NCBI GenBank assembly: GCA_035639875.1
Contig: DASQXE010000101.1
Coordinates: 1-6,574 of the forward strand
Reading direction: 5' to 3'
DNA from: JAIBJP01 sp035639875
GTDB taxonomy: Bacteria > Actinomycetota > Thermoleophilia > Gaiellales > Gaiellaceae
DNA length: 6,574 nucleotides
The notes under the pieces were generated by a model that was not told where the DNA came from, did no database searches, and saw only the letters and a list, made by a program, of their open reading frames with translations. Positions 1 to 4,983 of the stretch are shown piece after piece (position 1 is the first letter of the stretch; each line of letters starts with the position of its first letter). Both the position numbers and the translations under genes were made by a program.

Positions 1-44
1 GCCAAGAGGGCGGCCCCAAGCGTGATTGGAGTAGTGAGTTTCAT
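1..44 (-). CDS. N-terminus of an exported or membrane protein (partial, runs off the left edge)
   Basis: Reading leftward, an ATG at 44-42 opens a frame that stays open to the window edge and encodes MKLTTPITLGAALL. A perfect AGGAGG on the same strand (54-49) sits 4 bases before the ATG. A lysine followed by a hydrophobic run is what the start of a signal peptide or first membrane segment looks like. Only about 14 codons are visible, so no family can be assigned. The gene is divergent from the membrane-protein gene to its right and shares the roughly 75-base region between them. The Shine-Dalgarno sequence and the hydrophobic start make a real gene likely, although the piece is very short. 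Confidence 0.6.
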   Translation of the reverse strand, partial: MKLTTPITLGAALL

Positions 45-48
45 GAAT

Positions 49-54
49 CCTCCT
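49..54 (-). promoter_or_regulatory. Ribosome binding site of the left-edge gene
   Basis: The + strand reads CCTCCT, giving AGGAGG on the minus strand, 4 bases ahead of the ATG at 44. This is the main reason for calling the partial leftward gene. Confidence 0.6.
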
Positions 55-108
55 GATTGCTTGTCCGCCCTTGAATAGGCGGCCGCAGACCGGCTCGGAT
101 GCGCTCGC

Positions 109-132
109 AGGAGGCTCTTAATGGACGCTTAA
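109..132 (+). other. Strong Shine-Dalgarno plus three-codon ORF (ATG GAC GCT TAA) in frame with the downstream membrane-protein gene
   Basis: AGGAGG at 109-114 is placed 6 bases before an ATG at 121, an ideal arrangement. That ATG is followed by only two more codons and TAA at 130-132. The frame is the same as that of the membrane-protein gene, whose first usable start after the stop is GTG at 142. The GTG has no ribosome site of its own. Possible readings are a nonsense mutation or base-call error in the true N-terminus, a minigene from which ribosomes re-initiate 9 bases later, or coincidence. The sequence alone cannot decide between them. Confidence 0.5.
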
Positions 133-141
133 CGGCCGATC

Positions 142-1080
142 GTGTACGAAGCGGTTGTGACCGCTTCCAATTACGCGTGGTATTCGGGTCTCGGCCTCGT
201 GCAGGCCCTCGTGGTCTTCCTTCCGCGTGCATCGTGGGCACCGTGGCTCGCCGCGCAACGCCGCCACTGGCTGCTCATCGTGGGCCCTGTCGCGGTCCTT
301 ACGGGCGTGACGTTCATTCCGTCCGTGGCCTCGGCGACCGCGAGCAGCCTTTCGACGCTGGCGCTCGTCGCGGTCCCGCTGCTCGCCGCCGCCGGCATCG
401 CGTGGGCGACGCGCATCCACCACCCGGTGCTTGCCCTGTTGGTGCCTGCGCTCGTGGCCGTGGCGTGGGCCGGCCCGCACGGGAAGAGCGGCGAGGCGGC
501 GGGCCTCGTGCTCGTCGCACTCTCGTCCGTCGCGCTCGCCGTCGTGATCGTCGGGATCCTTCCGAGTGCGGTCGCAAAAATCGGGATCGGAGTCTGGGGT
601 GCGGTGGATCTCTCGGTCGCCCTCGCGCATCGGCTCGAGGAGGCGAGCCGACCGATCGTGCTGGCGACGCCCGTGGTCGGCCCGCACCTCCAATTTCAGC
701 GCGTCGTGCTCGGCTCGGCGTCGATGGAGTACGCCGACTTCTTCGTGGCCGCCGGACTCGGTGCGGTTCTGGCCTACGAAGGCCGCCGCCGGGGAAGCGC
801 TGCACTGCTCCTCGCGCTGTTCGCGATGACCTCGTCCGTCTTTTTCCTCGTCACCGACGCGCTCCCGGCGACCGTTCCGATCGCGCTCGCACTCGGCTGT
901 GTCGAGGTCTGGGCCTACGTCTCGAGAGGAGGGCGGCCGTTCAGGCGAAGCGACATCAGCGTGCCCCCGCCGTCGGCGGCTTCCGCTTTGACCTCACCGC
1001 CGTGCGCCTCCGCGACCTGGCGGACGATCGCCAGGCCGAGGCCGGACCCCGGCATGCCGCGCGCCGACCGCGCCCGGTAG
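142..1080 (+). CDS. Polytopic membrane protein with presenilin-like (A22) layout
   Basis: The 312-residue product has about nine hydrophobic segments, near residues 13-30, 41-62, 70-88, 95-110, 118-140, 143-162, 192-212, 217-237 and 241-260. Three features match presenilin/signal-peptide-peptidase order: an aspartate in segment 6 (WGAVD, D156), one in segment 7 (EYAD, D199) and a PAL-like LPAT at the head of segment 9 (241-244). The matches are imperfect. The usual YD is WG at the best-aligned position with D156 one turn later, GxGD is ExAD, and PAL is PAT. It may therefore be a divergent or inactive relative, or an unrelated nine-segment protein. The GTG at 142 is the first start after an in-frame TAA at 130 and lacks a ribosome site. 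From about residue 258 the frame is antisense to the kinase gene, and the Arg/Pro/Ser-rich tail is probably not conserved. The gene is convergent with the kinase operon. Confidence 0.6.
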   Translation: MYEAVVTASNYAWYSGLGLVQALVVFLPRASWAPWLAAQRRHWLLIVGPVAVLTGVTFIPSVASATASSLSTLALVAVPLLAAAGIAWATRIHHPVLALLVPALVAVAWAGPHGKSGEAAGLVLVALSSVALAVVIVGILPSAVAKIGIGVWGAVDLSVALAHRLEEASRPIVLATPVVGPHLQFQRVVLGSASMEYADFFVAAGLGAVLAYEGRRRGSAALLLALFAMTSSVFFLVTDALPATVPIALALGCVEVWAYVSRGGRPFRRSDISVPPPSAASALTSPPCASATWRTIARPRPDPGMPRADRAR

Positions 1081-2264
1081 AAGCGGTCGAAGACGTACGG
1101 GAGGTCCTCGGGATCGATTCCGGGCCCGTGGTCGCGGACCGTGACCGTACCCTGGCGGACCCCGACCTCGACCTCGGCGCCGTCGGGGCTCCACTTGGCG
1201 GCGTTGTCGAGGAGGTTGGCCACCGCGCGCTCGATCGTCTGCGGATCGCCGTAGACGAGCGACTCCTCGAGCTCGGTCTTGAACGCGAGGTCGGGGCGGC
1301 TGCGCTGCGCTCGCTCGACGGCATCGGCGGCGACGAGATCGAGACGAACGTCCTCGGGCTCGGCGGCGAGTTGCTCCGCGCGCGCGAGCGCGATCAGCTC
1401 GGAGATCAGAGAGGTCATCTCGCCGAGCTCGTCCACGACGTCGTCCAAGAGCCGTTTTCGCTCTCCCACGGGCAGCTGCCGGCCGCTGGCCAGGACCTCG
1501 ATGTTGGTGCGCAGGCTCGTGAGCGGCGTGCGCAGCTCGTGCGAGGCGTCCGCTACGAGCTGGCGCTGGGCGCGGGTGGACTCCTGAAGGGCGCCGAGCA
1601 TGGTGTTGAAGCTCGTCGCCAGGCGGCTGAGCTCGTCGCGCCCGCTCGCGTCGATCCGCTCCGAGAGGTCGCCCGTCTCCGTCACGCGCTCGCTCGCCTC
1701 GGTCAGCCGCCTTACCGGAGCCAGCGCAGCGCGCGTCACGGCGAGGCCGACCGCCGCGGCCACCGCGATTCCGCCGAGTGCAATGAGGATGAGGAAGAAA
1801 CGGATCCGCGCGAGCGAGTGGTCGACCTCGGTCAGCGGCCGCGCGATCTGCACCGCGAACCCTTGCGCGAACGGGAAGGTGATGACGCGGACGTGGACGC
1901 CGGAGACGTGTGTATCGGAGAGGAAAGTTCCCTTGCCGCCGCGCGCCACATCCAGGACGTCGTCCGAGATGGGCAGCTCCACGTCCTCACCCGGCGGCCG
2001 GACAGTCGTCCCATTCGCTTCGACGAGCTGGAAGTATCCCGGCGCGCCTCCGAGACCAGGGCCCGGCCCGAGGAAGTCCTGCCCGCCGACCCGGAATGCG
2101 CGAATCGGCTCGTGAGCGACGTCGGCCGCGCGATCCCTGAGCGCGGAATCGACGGTGCCGCGCAGCTGGTTGCGAACCACGACGTAGACAACTGCGGACG
2201 CGAGCACGACGACGAGCGCGACTGCGGCCGCGGCGACAACGGTCAGCCGTGCGCGGAAGCTCAC
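915..2264 (-). CDS. Sensor histidine kinase, MprB-like
   Basis: This 449-residue membrane kinase would autophosphorylate and pass phosphate to the regulator encoded just upstream. In order it has TM1 (about 7-30), an extracytoplasmic sensor region (31-151), TM2 (154-177), HAMP (about 178-230), HisKA with ASHELRTPL and phospho-acceptor His242, and a HATPase domain with N box NLLDNAAKW (350-358), G1 DHGPGID (378-384), F box (FDRF, 392-395) and G2 GSGLGLAI (406-413). All catalytic boxes are intact. The GTG start at 2264 overlaps the regulator's TGA as GTGA, the classic sign of translational coupling. A longer frame back to 2399 exists but would overlap the regulator by 139 bases, and its extra residues do not look like protein. 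The last 166 bases are antisense to the convergent membrane-protein frame. The family and the htrA neighbour recall mycobacterial MprB; orthology is inferred. Confidence 0.92.
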   Translation of the reverse strand: MSFRARLTVVAAAAVALVVVLASAVVYVVVRNQLRGTVDSALRDRAADVAHEPIRAFRVGGQDFLGPGPGLGGAPGYFQLVEANGTTVRPPGEDVELPISDDVLDVARGGKGTFLSDTHVSGVHVRVITFPFAQGFAVQIARPLTEVDHSLARIRFFLILIALGGIAVAAAVGLAVTRAALAPVRRLTEASERVTETGDLSERIDASGRDELSRLATSFNTMLGALQESTRAQRQLVADASHELRTPLTSLRTNIEVLASGRQLPVGERKRLLDDVVDELGEMTSLISELIALARAEQLAAEPEDVRLDLVAADAVERAQRSRPDLAFKTELEESLVYGDPQTIERAVANLLDNAAKWSPDGAEVEVGVRQGTVTVRDHGPGIDPEDLPYVFDRFYRARSARGMPGSGLGLAIVRQVAEAHGGEVKAEAADGGGTLMSLRLNGRPPLET

Positions 2265-2935
2265 TTCTCTCGCAGCGCGTAGCCGACGCCTCGCACGGTT
2301 TGGATGAGGCGCGGCCGCCCGCCTGCCTCCGTCTTGCGCCGGAGATATCCGATGTAGACGTCCAGCGAGTTCGACGAGAAGCCGAAGTCGTATCCCCAAA
2401 CGCGCTCGAAGATGATCGAGCGCGTCAGCACCTGGCGCGGATTCAGCATGAAGAGCTCGAGCAGGGAGAACTCCGTCCGGGTGAGCTCGATCGGCTCGCC
2501 CGCGCGGCGGACCTCGCGCGTCCCTGGGTCGAGCTCGAGGTCGGCGAAGCGGAGGAGCTCGCCGGAGCCGCCCGGAGTTCGTCGTAGGAGCGCGCGCATG
2601 CGCGCGAGCAGCTCCTCCAGCGCGAAGGGCTTCGTGACGTAGTCGTCGGCGCCCGCGTCGAGCCCGGCAACGCGGTTCTCGACCTCCTCTCGCGCGGTCA
2701 GCATCAGTACGGGAATGCGATTGCCTGCACGGCGGAGACGGCGACAGACCTCGAGCCCGTCCACCCCCGGCATGAGCACGTCGAGGATCATCCCGTCGGG
2801 ATCGCCGTTCGAGCCGAGGCGGTACAGCGCCTCCTCGCCGTCGACGGCCAGCTCGACCTCGTAGCCCTCGAGCTCGAGAGCGCGGCGGAGCGAATCGCGT
2901 ACCGCGCGTTCGTCGTCGACGACCAGGATCTTCAT
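2261..2935 (-). CDS. OmpR/PhoB-family response regulator, MprA-like
   Basis: This 224-residue DNA-binding regulator is the partner of the kinase that overlaps its 3' end by 4 bases. The receiver domain (1-115) shows the acidic pair D7/D8, phospho-acceptor D52 in LDVLMPG, T80 and K102 (TKPF). The winged-helix output domain (about 127-222) has LTRTEFSLLELF, the RSIIFERVWG region and the terminal TVRGVGYAL typical of the family. The length is normal. ATG at 2935 gives the canonical MKILVVDDE start. GGAGG lies only one base before that ATG, too close for ordinary Shine-Dalgarno pairing, so the message may be leaderless or start very near the ATG. The gene is divergent from htrA across 130 bases that contain an 11-base-period repeat array, its likely binding site. 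The MprA resemblance comes from domain type and the htrA neighbour. Confidence 0.93.
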   Translation of the reverse strand: MKILVVDDERAVRDSLRRALELEGYEVELAVDGEEALYRLGSNGDPDGMILDVLMPGVDGLEVCRRLRRAGNRIPVLMLTAREEVENRVAGLDAGADDYVTKPFALEELLARMRALLRRTPGGSGELLRFADLELDPGTREVRRAGEPIELTRTEFSLLELFMLNPRQVLTRSIIFERVWGYDFGFSSNSLDVYIGYLRRKTEAGGRPRLIQTVRGVGYALREK

Positions 2936-2941
2936 GCCTCC

Positions 2942-2947
2942 ATTGTG
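2942..2947 (-). promoter_or_regulatory. Candidate -10 element for the regulator-kinase operon
   Basis: The minus strand reads CACAAT here, matching TATAAT at four of six positions. A start about 7 bases later would fall next to the ATG at 2935 and give a nearly leaderless message, which would explain the poorly spaced GGAGG. No good -35 is visible at 16-18 bases; such promoters usually depend on an activator, and the repeat array lies just beyond where a -35 would be. Inference only. Confidence 0.3.
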
Positions 2948-2968
2948 CGCGTTCTCCCTGAGAGGAAG

Positions 2969-2988
2969 CTAAGAACTCCCGCTCTTAG
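2969..2988. repeat. Inverted repeat CTAAGA / TCTTAG at the edge of the regulator-binding array
   Basis: CTAAGA at 2969-2974 is the exact reverse complement of TCTTAG at 2983-2988, with 8 bases between. The right arm is part of the first array hexamer. The left arm is thus one extra half-site in the opposite orientation, facing the regulator-kinase promoter. It could let the regulator act on both divergent promoters, or it could be chance. Confidence 0.35.
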
Positions 2989-3027
2989 GCACTTCTTAGG
3001 TGCGTTTCAGGTGCCTCTTAGGCCCGG
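2984..3027 (+). promoter_or_regulatory. Four direct repeats of CTTAGG with exact 11-base period (probable response-regulator binding array)
   Basis: Hexamers begin at 2984 (CTTAGG), 2995 (CTTAGG), 3006 (TTCAGG) and 3017 (CTTAGG), each exactly 11 bases after the last. The spacers are also similar, with TGCGT and TGCCT after copies 2 and 3. Tandem 6-base half-sites with 5-base spacers are the known target form of OmpR/PhoB-family regulators; the PmrA box (CTTAA-type half-sites, 5-base spacer) is a close look-alike. The regulator gene is 49 bases away. The array ends about 43 bases before the htrA start, leaving room for a -10 but no separate -35, as in promoters where the regulator replaces -35 contacts. 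A second array with the same period lies before the next gene. Confidence 0.75.
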
Positions 3028-3051
3028 CGGCAAGAGTGGCGGGGTCGAGTG

Positions 3052-3057
3052 AAAGGA
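3052..3057 (+). promoter_or_regulatory. Ribosome binding site fixing the htrA start
   Basis: AAAGGA sits 8 bases before the ATG at 3066. The frame is open upstream to an alternative start at 3000, but that start would lie inside the repeat array and has no ribosome site. This supports 3066 as the true start. Confidence 0.6.
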
Positions 3058-3065
3058 AGCGAGAA

Positions 3066-4133
3066 ATGAACCGCCGTCACACACTTACTGGAGCCGCAGC
3101 GCTCCTCGCATTGGCCGCCGCCGGTGCCGGCGGCGCCGCCACCTATGCCGGCCTCTCGCCGGATGGCACGAACACCGTCGTCCGTCAGGTCACCGTCACG
3201 AGCTCGGAGCCGGCCGCTAATACGACCTCGTCCTTCTCGGCCCGTGAGATCTACCAGCGCGCCTACAAGGGGGTCGTCGAGATCACCGTCTCCACCACCC
3301 AGGCGACGCCGTTCGGCAACCAGAGGGGCGAGGCGCAAGGCTCGGGCTTCGTCTACGACGACCAGGGCCACATCATCACGAACCAGCACGTCGTCGATGG
3401 AGCGAGCTCGATCTCGGTCCGCTTCTGGAACGGCAGGACGTACAAGGCGGAGCTCGTCGGCAGCGACGCCTCGACCGACCTGGCGGTCATCAGGGTCGAC
3501 GCACCCGCGTCGCTGCTCGAGCCGCTCACGCTGGGCGATTCCAGCGCGGCCGCCGTCGGCGACCCCGTCGTCGCAATCGGAAGCCCGTACGGCCTCGAGG
3601 ATTCGGCTACGAGCGGAATCGTGAGCGCCTTGCACCGCCAGATCACGTCCCCGAACAACTTCACGATCGACGACGCGATCCAGACGGACGCGGCGATCAA
3701 TCACGGCAACTCCGGCGGCCCGCTCCTCAACGGCCGCGCTCAGGTGATCGGCGTCAACGCTCAGATCGAGAGCGACTCGGGCGCGAGCGACGGGGTGGGC
3801 TTCGCGATCCCGGCCAACACCGTGAAGGCGATCGTTTCGCAGCTCATCTCCTCCGGCAAGGCGGAGCACGCCTACCTCGGTGTCGCGGTCGAGACGACCG
3901 ACAGCGGAGCTGCCCGGGTCGCGCAGGTTCGCAGCGGAACGGCGGCCGCTTCGGCCGGCCTGCGCGTCGGTGACGTCATCACCGCGGTAGACGGCAACCG
4001 CATCGATTCCGCGGACGCACTCACGAGCGCGATCAACGCCGAGAAGCCGGGTGACACGATCTCCGTCACGTACACGCGCGGCGGAGCAAGCCACAGGATT
4101 CAGGTGAAGCTGGGGAGCCGCCCGAATTCTTAG
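3066..4133 (+). CDS. htrA: HtrA/DegP-family serine protease with one PDZ domain (PepD/DegS-like)
   Basis: This 355-residue envelope protease would degrade misfolded extracytoplasmic proteins or make regulatory cuts. An N-terminal hydrophobic segment (about 8-29) behind NRRH anchors or exports it. A Ser/Thr-rich linker follows, then the trypsin-like domain (about 60-262). The triad is visible: His108 in TNQHVV, Asp138 in STDLAV and Ser216 in GNSGGP. A single PDZ domain spans about 268-350 (AYLGV, SAGLRVGDVI, DGNRI), so the layout is DegS/PepD-like rather than two-PDZ DegP. ATG at 3066 follows AAAGGA by 8 bases and gives a proper charged N-terminus. It is divergent from the MprA/MprB-like pair; in mycobacteria MprAB controls the HtrA protease PepD, and the 11-base repeats ahead of this gene suggest the same link here. 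The stop codon TAG is itself inside the next repeat array. Confidence 0.95.
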   Translation: MNRRHTLTGAAALLALAAAGAGGAATYAGLSPDGTNTVVRQVTVTSSEPAANTTSSFSAREIYQRAYKGVVEITVSTTQATPFGNQRGEAQGSGFVYDDQGHIITNQHVVDGASSISVRFWNGRTYKAELVGSDASTDLAVIRVDAPASLLEPLTLGDSSAAAVGDPVVAIGSPYGLEDSATSGIVSALHRQITSPNNFTIDDAIQTDAAINHGNSGGPLLNGRAQVIGVNAQIESDSGASDGVGFAIPANTVKAIVSQLISSGKAEHAYLGVAVETTDSGAARVAQVRSGTAAASAGLRVGDVITAVDGNRIDSADALTSAINAEKPGDTISVTYTRGGASHRIQVKLGSRPNS

Positions 4134-4161
4134 GCCGTTCTTAGGTGCCTCTTAGAACGAT
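4129..4161 (+). promoter_or_regulatory. Second 11-base-period array, three CTTAGG-type repeats overlapping the htrA stop codon
   Basis: Hexamers start at 4129 (CTTAGG), 4140 (CTTAGG) and 4151 (CTTAGA), exactly 11 bases apart. The first contains the htrA stop codon TAG (4131-4133). The unit CTTAGGTGCCT at 4140 differs from the unit at 3006 in the upstream array only in its first and third bases. Same motif, period and orientation indicate the same regulator. The array ends 21 bases before the next start codon, so it probably gives the downstream gene its own promoter in addition to any read-through from htrA. Confidence 0.72.
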
Positions 4162-4177
4162 CGGGTTCGATGCGGAT

Positions 4178-4891
4178 ATGAACCGTTTCCGGACTCGAAA
4201 AGCTCTCTTGATGGCAGCCGCCGCTCTCGCCGTCCTGGTGGGGGGCGGCGCTGCCATCGCGGCGTCGCAGGGCTCCGGGCCGACGCCCAAGTCCTTCTTC
4301 GACGCGGTGGCGAAGCATCTCGGGATTTCCTCGCAGAAGCTCCAGGACGCGACGAAGGCCGCGGCGCTCGACCAGGTAGACGCCGCGCTGAAGGCCGGCC
4401 GGATCACGCAGGCCCAGGCGGACGAGCTCAAGGCCCGCATCAACTCGGGCGACTATCCGCCGTTCTTCAGCCCGTTCTTCTTCGGCCCCGGCTTCGGCCA
4501 TTTCCACGGTGGTCCGCACTTCTTCGGCGAGAAGCTCTCTGCGGCGGCGGACTACCTCGGGCTCACCGAGGCCCAGCTGGGCGCGAAGCTCGCCAACGGC
4601 CAATCGCTCGCCGATGTCGCGAAGGCGCGCGGCAAGTCGATCGACGGCTTGAAGCAGGCCATGACCGCCGCGCTGCAGAAGAACCTCGACCAGCTCGTCC
4701 AGGACGACGAGCTGACGAAAGCGCAGGCCGACGAGTTTCTGAGCCGCTTCAAGTCGCACCTTGACGACCTCGTCAACGGCAGGTTCCCGCACTGGCGCCA
4801 CGGCACGCTCCCGCGCTGGCGCGACCGCGACTGGGACGACGACCGTGGGCTTTTCATGCCGCCTCTGGCTCCCTGGGCGCCGACTACCTAG
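4178..4891 (+). CDS. Secreted or membrane-anchored helical protein of unknown function
   Basis: I do not recognise a named family for this 237-residue protein. It opens with a signal-peptide-like stretch: basic NRFRTRK, then a hydrophobic core (about 9-29) ending AIAAS. Two helical regions follow. Residues about 36-90 contain a KAGRITQAQADELKARI segment, and about 116-200 contain a related DDELTKAQADEFLSRF segment, suggesting an internal duplication. Between them (92-118) is a Phe/Gly/Pro/His-rich linker. The C-terminus (202-224) is rich in Trp, Arg, Asp and His. The ITQAQADELKARI type of segment occurs in many small secreted actinobacterial proteins of unknown role. ATG 4178 gives the best signal peptide but has no clear Shine-Dalgarno; a start in the upstream repeats at 4145 is less likely. 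It lies 44 bases after htrA behind its own regulator array, so a periplasmic stress role is a reasonable guess. Confidence 0.8.
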   Translation: MNRFRTRKALLMAAAALAVLVGGGAAIAASQGSGPTPKSFFDAVAKHLGISSQKLQDATKAAALDQVDAALKAGRITQAQADELKARINSGDYPPFFSPFFFGPGFGHFHGGPHFFGEKLSAAADYLGLTEAQLGAKLANGQSLADVAKARGKSIDGLKQAMTAALQKNLDQLVQDDELTKAQADEFLSRFKSHLDDLVNGRFPHWRHGTLPRWRDRDWDDDRGLFMPPLAPWAPTT

Positions 4892-4943
4892 CTTCCGTCA
4901 GCAGCGAACCAAAGGTGAGCGCGCGCGGTGGCCCGCGTGCGGG

Positions 4944-4976
4944 CGGGGCACTTTCAGGCCCTTAGCCTAAACCCCG
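4944..4976. terminator. Possible bidirectional hairpin between convergent genes
   Basis: CGGGG (4944-4948) pairs with CCCCG (4972-4976), and AGGC (4956-4959) pairs with GCCT (4965-4968) inside it, giving an interrupted stem. It sits in the 92-base gap between the convergent secreted-protein and ROK genes, where a shared terminator is expected. Only a short A-run (4977-4980) follows on the + strand and there is no U-tract in either direction, so support is weak. A second small hairpin (GCCCG/CGGGC, 4931-4944) lies next to it. Confidence 0.3.
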
Positions 4977-4983
4977 AAAAGTC

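Noticed and set aside
65..82. CCGCC / GGCGG inverted repeat in the left divergent region
   Set aside because: A 5-base GC stem in GC-rich DNA is expected by chance, and its position fits neither a terminator nor a clear operator.
99..2282. A 727-codon open frame on the + strand
   Set aside because: It is antisense to the kinase gene, whose complete set of domains proves the other strand. The product is an Arg/Ala/Asp-rich, low-complexity sequence of the kind produced by GC-rich codon bias.
2265..2399. A longer N-terminus for the kinase starting at 2399
   Set aside because: The extra 45 residues would overlap the end of the regulator's DNA-binding domain and are Arg/Ala-rich; the GTGA overlap start at 2264 puts TM1 at the N-terminus as expected.
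3018..4094. A 358-codon open frame on the minus strand
   Set aside because: It is antisense to htrA, whose catalytic triad and PDZ domain are intact. The product is rich in Arg/Asp/Val/Ala with no recognisable motif.
4130..4801. A 223-codon open frame on the minus strand
   Set aside because: It is antisense to the secreted helical protein, which has a convincing signal peptide and a regulator array in the right orientation. The antisense product is Glu/Arg/Leu-rich without motifs.
4953..4966. TTCAGG and CTTAGC hexamers resembling the regulator half-site, between the convergent genes
   Set aside because: They start 8 bases apart, not 11, and lie downstream of both genes rather than at a promoter; probably chance or part of the hairpin.
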